Source: Formosimonas limnophila (GTDB lineage: Bacteria; Pseudomonadota; Gammaproteobacteria; Burkholderiales; Burkholderiaceae). From it: a DNA stretch of 64,000 nucleotides. The position numbers and the translations under genes are program-made. The stretch lies in NCBI RefSeq assembly GCF_014652675.1, contig NZ_BMZG01000005.1, positions 124,001 to 188,000 on the forward strand, in the 5' to 3' direction. The notes beneath the pieces are model-generated. The model saw only the letters and a program-made list of their open reading frames with translations, ran no database searches and had not been told where the DNA came from. Positions 18,601 through 26,851 of the stretch are shown here, piece after piece. The stretch's first letter is position 1, and every line of letters starts with the position of its first letter.

Positions 18601-19563
18601 TCATTCTTCTGTAAACAATGAGCTGACTGATTCTTCACGCGCAATGCGCATAATCGTCTCGCCAAGTAATTTGGCACAGCTTAGCTGGCGAATTTTACCC
18701 ATCGCAGCGACTTCTTGTGCCTTTGGCGACAAAGGAATACTGTTACTAACCACCAACTCGTCTAATACCGAATCACGAACACGCTCTTCCGCACCGCCAC
18801 TCAATACGGCATGCGTACAGTAAGCAAGCACTCGCTTAGCACCTCGCTCTTTCAGAGCAGCAGCCGCTTTACACAACGTACCAGCGGTATCAACCATGTC
18901 ATCAATGAGAACGCATGTGCGCCCATCCACATCACCAATGATGTTCATCACCTCAGATACATTCGCTTTAGGGCGACGTTTGTCAATGATGGCCAAATCG
19001 ACTTCCAAGCGCTTGGCAAAAGCCCGCGCACGCGCCACACCACCAATATCAGGCGAGGTTACGACGATGTCGTCGATCTTTTTGCTCATCAAGTCACCGA
19101 GCAACAAAGGAGATGCGTAGATATTATCGACAGGGATATCAAAGAAGCCTTGAATCTGCTCTGCATGCAGATCCATCGTCATGAAGCGATTCACACCTGC
19201 GACGCGCAACATATTGGCCACCACTTTTGCCGAGATGGCGACACGTGCCGAACGCGGACGGCGGTCTTGGCGAGCGTAACCAAAATAAGGCAAAGCGGCA
19301 GTGATGCGTCCAGCCGAAGAGCGTTTGAGCGCATCAGCCATCAACATGACTTCCATCAATGACTCATTGGTCGGTGCACAAGTTGATTGCAAAATAAAAA
19401 CGTCTTTACCACGGACGTTTTCATTAATCTCAACCATCACCTCGCCATCAGAAAAGCGACCCACATTGGCCTTACCAAGCGGCAAATGCAAGTAATCGGC
19501 AACATCTTTGGCTAACTTGGGGTGAGCATTACCCGTGAAAATCATCAAATCGTTGCTGGTCAT
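18601..19563 (-). CDS. prs: ribose-phosphate pyrophosphokinase
   Basis: Makes PRPP from ribose 5-phosphate and ATP for nucleotide, histidine and tryptophan synthesis. About 320 residues from the Met at 19563 ([15 protein letters not shown]), the usual length. Visible motifs include the flexible ATP loop [18 protein letters not shown], the [17 protein letters not shown] segment and the PRPP-binding [12 protein letters not shown]. The start has AGGA 7 bases upstream; an upstream alternative would add 20 unconserved residues. rplY follows 128 bases downstream on the same strand. Confidence 0.95.
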   Translation of the reverse strand: MTSNDLMIFTGNAHPKLAKDVADYLHLPLGKANVGRFSDGEVMVEINENVRGKDVFILQSTCAPTNESLMEVMLMADALKRSSAGRITAALPYFGYARQDRRPRSARVAISAKVVANMLRVAGVNRFMTMDLHAEQIQGFFDIPVDNIYASPLLLGDLMSKKIDDIVVTSPDIGGVARARAFAKRLEVDLAIIDKRRPKANVSEVMNIIGDVDGRTCVLIDDMVDTAGTLCKAAAALKERGAKRVLAYCTHAVLSGGAEERVRDSVLDELVVSNSIPLSPKAQEVAAMGKIRQLSCAKLLGETIMRIAREESVSSLFTEE

Positions 19564-19662
19564 AACAATCCTAAGCGAGGGAGTGGGTGTTTGATGTGCG
19601 CAAAGCCAAGACAAATGCGCCATTGTTGTTCACGGCTATCACAAAATAGTGACCATCATAAA

Positions 19663-19693
19663 CAAAAACTGCTCGATATTCATCGAACAGTTT
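19663..19693 (-). terminator. terminator after tRNA-Gln
   Basis: On the minus strand AACTGTTCGAT (GAAT) ATCGAGCAGTT forms an 11-bp stem with one G-U pair, followed by TTT. It begins 10 bases after the tRNA 3' end, so prs probably uses its own promoter. Confidence 0.65.
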
Positions 19694-19702
19694 ATTATTA
19701 TT

Positions 19703-19780
19703 TGGCAGAGGCGGCAGGATTCGAACCTGCGCATGCTGGAATCAAAATCCAGAGCCTTAACCAGCTTGGCGACGCCTCTA
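19703..19780 (-). tRNA. tRNA-Gln (anticodon TTG)
   Basis: Read on the minus strand, a full cloverleaf with encoded CCA. The anticodon stem is CTGGA/TCCAG around TTTTGAT, giving anticodon TTG. The T arm is GCAGG-TTCGAAT-CCTGC and the acceptor stem AGAGGC/GCCTCT. The first pair would be a weak U-G, in keeping with the weak 1-72 pair of tRNA-Gln. The gene sits upstream of prs, a conserved place in Burkholderiales. GatCAB at 26-30 kb suggests it may be charged via Glu-tRNA-Gln amidation. Confidence 0.93.
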
Positions 19781-19851
19781 CCCAAAATTATAATACAACC
19801 TGAGAATTAACCGCAAGTGTTTTAGTAACAAAAGTGGTAAAGGCTTAAAAA

Positions 19852-20488
19852 TTACTGAAAATTTGCAGCATAAAAACCACGTTCGGCCGTTTTTGCGTCA
19901 CGTAGAAAGCTCAAAAGCTCACGTCGTACCCGCGCATCGTTCATCAAAAAAGTATGGGTTGTGGGCAAAGACACCACTGGTGCAATGTCATTTAGCCGCG
20001 CACTGCTCAAAGAAACCTTGCCATCATGCAGCCCATCAAACAGCGGGTGAAACCACGGCTCAATGCTTCGCGTGCCCGCAATCACCATCACTTGGTGTTC
20101 TGCTAATCGAGGCAGTATATTGGGCAAACTGTCCGCACCCGTATGTAAGCTCAGCGCCGCATCGCCCATGACTCGGCCAAAAATCAATGATTTCACTGCC
20201 GTGATTCGGCGGAGCTAACATGACAATACGCCCGATGCGCACTTCAGACTCCTGCGCCAACAACGCCCCCACCACAATCCCACCAAGTGAATGCGTGACG
20301 AAGTGAAATACGGGCTGATTGTGCTGAGCATGCCAAATACCCAGCTGCTTTTGCAGCCCAGCCACAATGGTTGCCATATCGTCGCTTCGTGAACGATAGC
20401 CGTACCGCACAACCCGAAAGCCAGAGCGCGTCAGAAACACATCCAAACGCCGCATTGACAGCGGCGTTCGTCCCAAACCATGGATCAA
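19852..20488 (-). pseudogene. alpha/beta hydrolase (lipase-like), frameshifted
   Basis: The upstream part reads IHGLGRTPLSMRRLDVFL, then FHFVTHSLGGIVVGALL with nucleophile motif THSLGG, then MLAPPNHGSEI. The frame then goes off at a TTTTT run (about 20183). A second phase continues with SLIFGRVMGDAALSLHTGADSLP and the catalytic His region VVSLPTTHTFLMND. Together they form one typical lipase-like hydrolase of about 210 residues. No ATG precedes the IHGLG motif in frame; TTG at 20488 is the only candidate. A one- or two-base change in the T run would restore the protein, so a sequencing or assembly error is possible. Confidence 0.75.
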
Positions 20489-20508
20489 GACAACTGTTTC
20501 GGCCGTGG

Positions 20509-20770
20509 TTATTTCGGATAATTCTGCTCACGCAACCATTCACGCCCCTTGTCAATAGATGGGGGCTGCACCAAAATCACAGCAATCAAACCACCCAGAG
20601 GCCAAAAAACAGCCAATGCCACAGCAATGGCCAACAAACCGGCCACTCGAAGCCAAAACTCTTTGCCCAAACGAGTCCTTCTCTTTAAACATCTCTTTAA
20701 ACAAACGTTTTTGCTCTGCTTTTTCCATGCCTTTTAACTCAGGCACACTGTCGACTGTCCAATAAATCAT
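20509..20770 (-). pseudogene. small membrane protein, frameshifted
   Basis: Starts MIYWTVDSVPELKGMEKAEQ with a cytoplasmic Lys/Glu-rich stretch up to EKDSFGQ. A frameshift around 20655-20665 then moves the coding phase. The second phase reads FWLRVAGLLAIAVALAVFWP, LGGLIAVILVQPPS and ends REWLREQNYPK at the stop at 20509. Joined, it would be an about 85-residue protein with two membrane helices or one long hairpin. I do not recognise a family. The stop overlaps the region where the hydrolase begins, which suggests the two were once translationally coupled. Confidence 0.55.
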
Positions 20771-20799
20771 GCGACTCTCCTTTGGTTTTAAAATAATTT

Positions 20800-21669
20800 T
20801 TAAAATAATGATGCGGTTGACACCCAGCGACATTGCCAATCAGGTGGGCACACCTGTCGCCAATCATCCAATACTTGACGTTGCGCACCATCCATTGGCA
20901 TCGCGAACACCGTCGCACCCGACCCGCTCATTCGCACAAAGCCATCGGGCATGGCAGCACTCAATACCTCGTATACATGAGCCACTGCTGGTGCAATCTC
21001 AAAAGTACTTTTCTCCAAGTCATTTGAAAAGACTTGATGATTCGGCAGCAAATCTGGCAGCTCGCTAAGCGAAACATCCAACGACGGCGTGAAGCCAAAT
21101 CGCCTGAACCCAGAAAAGACCTGCGCCGTGGGCACATGCACATTCGGATTAACCAAAAACAACTCACGTGCAGGCAAATCAATCGGTGTGAGCACCTCAC
21201 CAACACCTGTGGCAAATGCTGCATTAAAGTCACTGACAAAAAACGGCACATCCGCACCGAGTGTCAAACCGATTTTTTGTAACGTTTGATTGGCGAAATC
21301 CAAACCCCATAAGTCATTCAAAGCTGTCAAAACCGTGGCGGCATTGGAACTGCCACCGCCCAATCCCGCGCCCATGGGAATGTTTTTGGCTAAATGAATG
21401 CGTGCACCAAGCGAGTGACCTTTTGGTAACTCCGCACGATCACGCAGAGCCACCGCAGCGCGATACGCCAAATTCGCCGTCATTGCGACACCCGATAAGT
21501 CACCTGTGAGCGTAATCACACCATCATCGGTTGTCTGAATGGTCAACTCGTCACACCAGTCAATCCGCTGAAAAACCGTCTCCAGCGTGTGATAGCCATC
21601 GGCGCGACGCCCTGTGATGTGCAAAAACCAGTTGATTTTGGCTGGCGCTAAATAAGTGTGAGCTGCCAT
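20800..21669 (-). CDS. ispE: 4-diphosphocytidyl-2-C-methyl-D-erythritol kinase
   Basis: A GHMP kinase of the MEP isoprenoid pathway that phosphorylates CDP-ME on its 2-hydroxyl. About 289 residues. Motifs visible: the N-terminal LAPAKINWFLHITGRRADGYH with the catalytic Lys, the GHMP ATP loop NIPMGAGLGGGSSNAA, and the C-terminal MSGSGATVF. The ATG at 21669 lies 6 bases after the lolB stop, so the two are coupled; a TTG at 21678 would add three residues. Order TPR-lolB-ispE is typical of Burkholderiales. Confidence 0.93.
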   Translation of the reverse strand: MAAHTYLAPAKINWFLHITGRRADGYHTLETVFQRIDWCDELTIQTTDDGVITLTGDLSGVAMTANLAYRAAVALRDRAELPKGHSLGARIHLAKNIPMGAGLGGGSSNAATVLTALNDLWGLDFANQTLQKIGLTLGADVPFFVSDFNAAFATGVGEVLTPIDLPARELFLVNPNVHVPTAQVFSGFRRFGFTPSLDVSLSELPDLLPNHQVFSNDLEKSTFEIAPAVAHVYEVLSAAMPDGFVRMSGSGATVFAMPMDGAQRQVLDDWRQVCPPDWQCRWVSTASLF

Positions 21670-21674
21670 GATGC

Positions 21675-22226
21675 TCAATCGCTCGCATCCGAACGCTCAT
21701 CAATGAACACAGTCATAGTCAATGGCGATGGGCGCTGACGCTCTGCAATGATTTTTTTCGGCTTTCCGTTGTCAAAGCGTGATGCAATGGCAATATCCCA
21801 GTCTCTGTCACCAATTCTGTCGGGCGCTGGTTGACCTGACCGCCCAATGGCTTGTTGAATCAAAGAAATGGGCAGCTCATAGCCGAGCGCGCGATAGAGC
21901 AATTCTTCGGGTGTTTTTTCGGTCAGCATGTCGCCATTGGCACTTTTGAGCACCGCTTCGTGGGGCGTGATGTGTAAGCTGGCCATCGCATTACCCAGCG
22001 GCGTGGCGAGAATAATATCGGTCGCGCGGCGGGTTTCTTGCCACTCGATTTTGCCCGTGGTGCTTTTGTCTTCGCCGTTGTCGATGTAGGTCACACCAAA
22101 ACGGCCACCCATACTAAAGGTGACTTGATCGTTGATATTGTTGGCATCACGGACGGGTCGCACACTGGCACAGGCGGTGAGCAACAATGCAATAACAGCG
22201 ATAATGGTACGTGTGAGTATGGTCAT
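21675..22226 (-). CDS. lolB: outer-membrane lipoprotein receptor LolB
   Basis: The outer-membrane acceptor of the Lol system that receives lipoproteins from LolA. About 183 residues from MTILTRTIIAVIALLLTACAS, a lipoprotein signal with lipobox LTAC. The rest is an open beta-barrel with FSMGGRFGVTYIDNGEDKSTTGKIEW-like pattern and the conserved TPEELLYRALGYELPI segment. I start at 22226, where the signal peptide begins; an upstream ATG would give a 13-residue hydrophilic lead. It overlaps or abuts ispE downstream and the TPR gene upstream. Confidence 0.85.
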   Translation of the reverse strand: MTILTRTIIAVIALLLTACASVRPVRDANNINDQVTFSMGGRFGVTYIDNGEDKSTTGKIEWQETRRATDIILATPLGNAMASLHITPHEAVLKSANGDMLTEKTPEELLYRALGYELPISLIQQAIGRSGQPAPDRIGDRDWDIAIASRFDNGKPKKIIAERQRPSPLTMTVFIDERSDASD

Positions 22227-22242
22227 ATTGTCAGTGCCGCTT

Positions 22243-23154
22243 TTATTGAATGGTTTTGGGGTCAATGTTCAGACGTTTTAATGTGTTTATTAGCATTGGG
22301 TTTTTCGACTCAATTTGACGGGCTTTTTGAAATGCAGCAATCGCCAAATCTTTTTGGTTTGCAACCCAAAGAATCTCGCCGCGATGCACTTGAACCTCCA
22401 CTTGTTTGCTGTCTGCGACTTGGTTAATCCACTCCACCGCTTCATCAAGCCGATTTTGTCGATAAGCCACCCACGCTAGGCTATCAATGATGTGAGGTGC
22501 ATCAGGATTGAGGTCATGCGCGTGTTCGATGTGGAGGCGCGCTTGCTCCAAGTCAATGCCTTTATCCGCCAAAAAATAACCCAAGGCATTCAGCGCTTCA
22601 GCATCTTTTGGCGAAACTTGGACCAGTCTCGTCAAAGCAGCGCGTGCTTCAGTCTGTTTCCCCAACTGATCCGCCACATCACCCATCATCAATAATGCCA
22701 TCGGTTGATCAGGGTTGACCTTGAGGATGGTTTTGAGATTGTCATAAGCTGCGGGGTAATTGCCGTCTTTGTAGTTTTTTTGAACTTGTTCAAAGCTTTT
22801 GCCAACGCTGATGTCTCTACCGATTGGCGAATTCGGCGCAAGCGATTGCAGCAGCAATGCGGCCTGCATCGCCGCTTCGCGATCGCCCGCGAGCCGAGCC
22901 ACATCAAGCGCGCGCTCAGCGTAGCGCGGATCTTTTGTCTTCATAGCCAACTGTCTATAACCACTGTACGCATCGGCAAGCAAACCACGGGACAGAGCGA
23001 AGTCCGAAATCAATTGACCAAACATAATATCGGCCGTGAGCTTTTGTTGGGGCAAGTTGTATTTTGGTTGAGGTGTTACTGTTTCTTGAGCGTGTGCCGC
23101 AGACATTAAACCGAATGCGGCCATGCAGATAAAGTGGGTGAGCGTTTTTTTCAT
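22243..23154 (-). CDS. exported TPR-repeat protein
   Basis: A 303-residue protein with a signal peptide (cleavage near AHA, residue 22). An N-terminal helix-rich part (FALSRGLLADAYSGYRQLA, DPRYAERALDVARLAGD) precedes several tetratricopeptide units from about 110 to 290 (NLKTILKVNPDQPMAL, LTRLVQVSPKDAEALNALGY, HIEHAHDLNPDAPHIIDSL, AFQKARQIESKNPMLI). The protein usually encoded beside lolB in Burkholderiales is about twice as long, so this copy seems to have lost middle repeats. It is probably a periplasmic scaffold; partners are unknown. It is divergent from mutM. Confidence 0.8.
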   Translation of the reverse strand: MKKTLTHFICMAAFGLMSAAHAQETVTPQPKYNLPQQKLTADIMFGQLISDFALSRGLLADAYSGYRQLAMKTKDPRYAERALDVARLAGDREAAMQAALLLQSLAPNSPIGRDISVGKSFEQVQKNYKDGNYPAAYDNLKTILKVNPDQPMALLMMGDVADQLGKQTEARAALTRLVQVSPKDAEALNALGYFLADKGIDLEQARLHIEHAHDLNPDAPHIIDSLAWVAYRQNRLDEAVEWINQVADSKQVEVQVHRGEILWVANQKDLAIAAFQKARQIESKNPMLINTLKRLNIDPKTIQ

Positions 23155-23231
23155 GGGGGTTTTCTCTGGGTTGTGTCTTCTGAGTTATGATGTGCATTGT
23201 ACTTAATTTATCTTTGTTATAGTCAAACACC

Positions 23232-24083
23232 ATGCCTGAATTACCCGAAGTCGAAGTCTCGCGCCTTGGCATTGCGCCACATGTCGAGCAACACACCATG
23301 AGCCAATTCATCGTGCGCAATCCGAATCTGCGCTGGCCTGTCGATGCGCGTCTCACCCAATTACTCAAAAACGCACTCATCACCCACACCTCACGGCGTG
23401 GTAAGTATCTGATTTTGCATGTCAAATGTGTCAATGATGTGCGCGGCGTATTGATGATACACCTCGGCATGTCGGGCAGCCTGCGCATCGTCACTCACGA
23501 TACAGCGGTACAAAAGCACGACCACATTGATTGGGTGTTTGCCAGTCATCGCTTGCGCTATCGCGACCCGCGTCGGTTTGGCTCGGTGCTGTGGCACGAT
23601 GAAACTGAGGGTGATTATTTACTGCATCCCCGTTTGGCTACCTTGGGGATTGAGCCGTTTGATGAAGCGTTTGATGGTGGGTATTTTTATGAGCGAGCGG
23701 CTAAACGCTCGCAAGCCATTAAAGTTGTGTTGCTCGGCGGCGAAATTGTCGTTGGCGTGGGCAATATTTATGCTTCTGAAGTCCTATTTGACAGCAAAAT
23801 CCACCCCGCCACACCCGCCAATCAACTCACGCGTCGTGAGTGCAACATCATCGCCAAGCACGTCAAGAAAGTCCTGTCCGCCGCCATCGCGCGTGGCGGC
23901 AGCACGCTCAAAGACTTCGTACACTCCGATGGTTCGAGCGGTTACTTTCAGCTTGAAGCCCACGTGTACGACCGAGCGAATTTGCCTTGCCTGATGTGCA
24001 AAACGCCTATTGAGCACATCATCCAAGCCCAACGCGCCACGTATTTCTGCCCCCATTGCCAACCAGAACGCCCCAACAAATGA
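23232..24083 (+). CDS. mutM: formamidopyrimidine-DNA glycosylase
   Basis: Removes 8-oxoguanine and FapyG from DNA. The 283-residue protein begins PELPEVEVSRLGI with the catalytic N-terminal Pro and Glu. It carries the helix-two-turn-helix with VGVGNIYASEVLF. It ends with a zinc finger CLMC...CPHC and the conserved upstream segment GGSTLKDFVHSDGSSGYFQ. mutY starts inside its last codons (ATGA overlap at 24080). The two glycosylases act in the same 8-oxoguanine repair pathway, so this coupling makes sense. Confidence 0.95.
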   Translation: MPELPEVEVSRLGIAPHVEQHTMSQFIVRNPNLRWPVDARLTQLLKNALITHTSRRGKYLILHVKCVNDVRGVLMIHLGMSGSLRIVTHDTAVQKHDHIDWVFASHRLRYRDPRRFGSVLWHDETEGDYLLHPRLATLGIEPFDEAFDGGYFYERAAKRSQAIKVVLLGGEIVVGVGNIYASEVLFDSKIHPATPANQLTRRECNIIAKHVKKVLSAAIARGGSTLKDFVHSDGSSGYFQLEAHVYDRANLPCLMCKTPIEHIIQAQRATYFCPHCQPERPNK

Positions 24084-25132
24084 GCCACACATTCGCGCAA
24101 AACATCATTCTTTGGCAACGTCAGCATGGCCGACACAGCTTACCGTGGCAAAAAACCACTGACGCTTACCATGTCTGGTTGTCCGAAATCATGCTGCAGC
24201 AAACCCAAGTCATCACCGTCATGGACTACTACGAGCGTTTTCTGAATCGCTTTCCCACTGTTCAAGACTTGGCACGTGCTGACACAGATGACGTCCTCGC
24301 ACTTTGGGCGGGCTTGGGCTACTACAGCCGCGCCCGCAACCTGCATCATTGCGCTAAACAAGTTGTCAGCGATTTCGGCGGAACGTTTCCCCCAAATCCC
24401 GAACAACTCATCACCCTCAAGGGCATCGGCGCATCCACCGCTGCTGCCATCGCCGTATTTGCCTACGGCTACCCCGCTGCGATTTTGGATGGCAATGTCA
24501 AACGCATTCTCTGCCGTTATTTCGGCATCGACACACCACCATCTGCCTCCACCGACAAAACACTCTGGGCGCAAGCCCACGAACAGCTCATCACGGCAGT
24601 AGCAGCTCGTGACATCCAATTCGACCACGCCACGGCTCTGCGCGCCTACACTCAAGGCCTGATGGACTTAGGTGCAACTCTGTGCACCCGCAGTAAACCC
24701 GCTTGTGGCATCTGCCCCCTCGTCAATGACTGCATCGCGTACAGGGACAACCGCACAGCAGAACTCCCGCTACGCAAAACCGCCACAGCGGTCAGAGACG
24801 TGCACATCGACCTCTATATCTACCGCCACCACAACAACATTTGGTTAGAAAAACGCCCCAAAACAGGCATCTGGGCTAGCTTATACAGCTTCCCCGAACA
24901 CCCCCTCGTGAGCACCGACACATCCACTCAAACATTAAACACCATCACTCATCGCCTCACACACAGGCAACTTTATTTAACGCCACACCTGACCGAGCTT
25001 GACGATGTGCAAGCACTCGCGCTCGAAGATATGGAATCGGTTAATGGCGGCTTATGGCTCACGAAAAGCAACCATGAGTCCATCGGTGTGCCAAAACCCG
25101 TGGCCACAGTGTTGAATTTATTGTCTGAATAA
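24080..25132 (+). CDS. mutY: adenine DNA glycosylase
   Basis: Excises A mispaired with 8-oxoG. About 350 residues. The HhH-GPD core has WLSEIMLQQTQV with the catalytic Glu, and LKGIGASTAAAIAVFAYG with the hairpin and Asp-containing AILDGNV segment. The 4Fe-4S cluster is CTRSKPACGICPLVNDC with exact C-x6-C-x2-C-x5-C spacing. The C-terminal NUDIX-like 8-oxoG recognition domain follows (EKRPKTGIWASLYSFPE). Start ATG at 24080 overlaps the mutM stop by 4 bases. Its stop lies 3 bases from a virB4 fragment on the other strand. Confidence 0.95.
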   Translation: MSHTFAQNIILWQRQHGRHSLPWQKTTDAYHVWLSEIMLQQTQVITVMDYYERFLNRFPTVQDLARADTDDVLALWAGLGYYSRARNLHHCAKQVVSDFGGTFPPNPEQLITLKGIGASTAAAIAVFAYGYPAAILDGNVKRILCRYFGIDTPPSASTDKTLWAQAHEQLITAVAARDIQFDHATALRAYTQGLMDLGATLCTRSKPACGICPLVNDCIAYRDNRTAELPLRKTATAVRDVHIDLYIYRHHNNIWLEKRPKTGIWASLYSFPEHPLVSTDTSTQTLNTITHRLTHRQLYLTPHLTELDDVQALALEDMESVNGGLWLTKSNHESIGVPKPVATVLNLLSE

Positions 25133-25135
25133 GCT

Positions 25136-25369
25136 CTATTGTTGATTGGCGAAGATGCCCATGCCGTTTTGTTTACGGATGGTCTTTTGTTTGTTTTTGG
25201 CGAAGTCTTTGAGGCCGCCGTCGCCATCGAGAATCTTCCAAAATTCGTCCATGACGTAGATGAAGCGGCGACCGTCGATGAGGCTGTCCATGCGGCGGAT
25301 GAAGTAGTTGATGACGGGCGTGCGCACTTCGGGGTTGTCGATGACTTCGGTGTAGTCACAACAAGCCAA
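25136..25369 (-). pseudogene. virB4: VirB4/TrbE type IV secretion ATPase fragment
   Basis: About 75 residues match the middle/C-terminal part of VirB4: YTEVIDNPEVRTPVINY, then Walker B in RRFIYVMDEFWKILDGDGGL, and KNKQKTIRKQNGMGIFA. The frame ends in a TAG where VirB4 would continue with a Gln-Ser-Pro segment. Neither Walker A nor the N-terminal domain is present. This is a relic of a conjugative element; no other virB gene is recognisable nearby. Confidence 0.8.
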
Positions 25370-25379
25370 AACGCTGGGA

Positions 25380-25529
25380 GCGGCGAAGCCGCAGCGTGAC
25401 GCGCCGTTACGGCGTAGGCTAACTTAGCGTAGCTAAGTTAAGTGTAGCGAAGCAGGACGGCCGTAGCCAAACCACCCTCGCAAACCTCCTCACGGGGGTT
25501 GACTTAACCTTTGCCGCCAACAGCGGCAA
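25380..25529. repeat. array of small perfect hairpins with 3-base loops
   Basis: Three consecutive perfect triloop hairpins: GCGGC-GAA-GCCGC (25380-25392), CGCCG-TTA-CGGCG (25402-25414) and AACTTAGC-GTA-GCTAAGTT (25421-25439). Then come the short GC-GAA-GC (25447-25453), GGC-CGTA-GCC (25459-25468) and TTGCCGC-CAACA-GCGGCAA (25511-25529). The heptamer GCGAAGC, known as an exceptionally stable DNA mini-hairpin, occurs twice. Confidence 0.65.
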
Positions 25530-26064
25530 CGATTGATGTATGAGAATTGGTTGTAAACTAAGCGACAAAGCCGCTGGTCACATCACGGCACGCGAAACGA
25601 GCCGTCTGTGGCGTCAGCGGTGGGCAACGCCCACCATCAAACGCATAAAATCTATTTATCTATAGGAGATTGCGGACGCGAACAAGTCGCTAAGCCCGCA
25701 ATGACGCTTTATTTATATTCTTTTTAAGCACCACTATATTAGTAGCACACTAATAAACACCAAACTCCTGAACCCTGTGAGGCGGCCACCAATGCAGCCG
25801 CCCCCAGTAGAACACCAAGGAGCTTTATGGGGTGTAAGATTGTTAAAGTCCAAAGCAGCCGCTCAGTCTCATGACCAAATGCCGCCTCACCACAGCAAAG
25901 CTCACATCCAATGCCAAAGCATTATTCATCTTAGTTAAAAATAGCAGCACAACCATGCCGCTTCCTACAAAAGACACCGCTAAATGCTGCGATGTCCCAT
26001 GCCAATTACAACAACATTCTTTAAAACACGACAAAACACATCAACTCACATTCAAATAGAATTA

Positions 26065-26345
26065 TATATACTCAAGCAACTTTTAACCCATCTTCGGACC
26101 ACTTCTATTGAGATTCTGCGTCTGAGTCGGGTTGTCCTGCTGCTGACTTTGCTGCAAATCAAGTCAAGTGCCGCCAACTGCGCAAAGCTCTCCTGCTGTG
26201 GCGTCCGTGCTGCTTGAATCGCATCAATACTGGCCGCCTTCCACTCAAAGCCATTTTTACCAAATTACCGAAGAGGTAGTCAAAGCAGCCGTCTCGCCCG
26301 TTCAAGAAGCATTGCGCAACCCAAACAAAACTCAAACCAAGTAGT
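26065..26345 (-). pseudogene. possible relic coding region, unrecognised
   Basis: On the minus strand a sequence with protein-like composition can be followed across two apparent phase changes: CFLNGRDGCFDYLFGNLVK, then NGFEWKAASIDAIQAARTPQ, ESFAQLAALDL, then QQSQQQDNPTQTQNLNRSG and KMG before a stop near 26070. The opposite strand also gives a plausible tail, so the strand itself is uncertain. No family recognised; possibly a piece of the same conjugative element as the virB4 fragment. Confidence 0.25.
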
Positions 26346-26454
26346 CTTAGTAATAGGGTATTGATTCAGCAAGGCTGTGACGTTTCACTTCGCGCGGAAC
26401 GCCCAATACCCCAATGAATACCATCTAACCACCCGTTTCAATCAGCATTTGCGC

Positions 26455-26460
26455 TATAAT
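26455..26460 (+). promoter_or_regulatory. putative -10 box of gatC
   Basis: A perfect TATAAT in the context GCGCTATAAT, 38 bases before the gatC start. No good -35 box at the right distance, so the promoter call rests on the -10 only. Confidence 0.4.
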
Positions 26461-26497
26461 CCTTGGAATTTTTGACCCATTACACCAAGGCTTTCCT

Positions 26498-26797
26498 ATG
26501 TCTCTCACCATTGATGACGTGCGCAAAGTAGCTCGACTCTCCATGTTGAAGTTGGCTCCAGAGCAAGAAGCACAAACACTTTCCCATTTAAGCAATATTT
26601 TTTCATTGATCGATCAGATGCAATCTGTCGATACATCAGGTGTCACACCGTTAAATCACCCCATTTCTCTGGTACAAGAGGCGAACCAACGCCTGCGTGC
26701 CGATGAGGTCACCGAGGTGAATCAGCGAGAGTCGAATATGGCGAACGCGCCACAAAAAGATGCTGGCCTGTTTTTGGTACCTAAAGTGATTGAATAA
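26498..26797 (+). CDS. gatC: Asp-tRNA(Asn)/Glu-tRNA(Gln) amidotransferase subunit C
   Basis: A 99-residue GatC, the small subunit that clamps GatA and GatB together. The start MSLTIDDVRKVARLSMLKL and central LSNIFSLIDQMQSVDTSGV, TPLNHP match the family over its whole length. gatA follows after 54 bases. The set allows Gln-tRNA and/or Asn-tRNA to be made by amidation of misacylated tRNA. Whether glutaminyl- or asparaginyl-tRNA synthetase is also present cannot be seen here. Confidence 0.93.
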   Translation: MSLTIDDVRKVARLSMLKLAPEQEAQTLSHLSNIFSLIDQMQSVDTSGVTPLNHPISLVQEANQRLRADEVTEVNQRESNMANAPQKDAGLFLVPKVIE

Positions 26798-26851
26798 TCA
26801 CCCACATCTGACCCGTCTATTCAATCCGCTATTATTTTTATGAGATAGCTC

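Larger units (their letters stand above)
25370..26454. other. non-coding region rich in hairpins and relic sequence
   Basis: No intact gene of normal size. It contains the hairpin array (25380-25529), TATTAGT-AGCAC-ACTAATA (25737-25755) and a GGCGGC/GCCGCC hairpin (about 25781-25802). There is an AAGGAG ribosome site before a 15-codon micro-frame (25827-25874), which overlaps by ATGA a 62-codon frame (25871-26059) of no recognisable family. A possible minus-strand relic lies at 26065-26345. An inverted pair GGGTATTG / CAATACCC lies near 26354 and 26403. The whole block looks like debris of a mobile element together with the virB4 fragment. Confidence 0.5.

Noticed and set aside
19522-19803. 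93-codon frame containing AAGFEPAH
   Set aside because: The phrase is the well-known false translation of a tRNA gene; it overlaps tRNA-Gln.
25437-25508. Integron attC-like pair GTTAAGT ... ACTTAAC
   Set aside because: The order is GTTRRRY first and RYYYAAC second on both strands, opposite to a real attC site, and no integrase or cassette genes are near.
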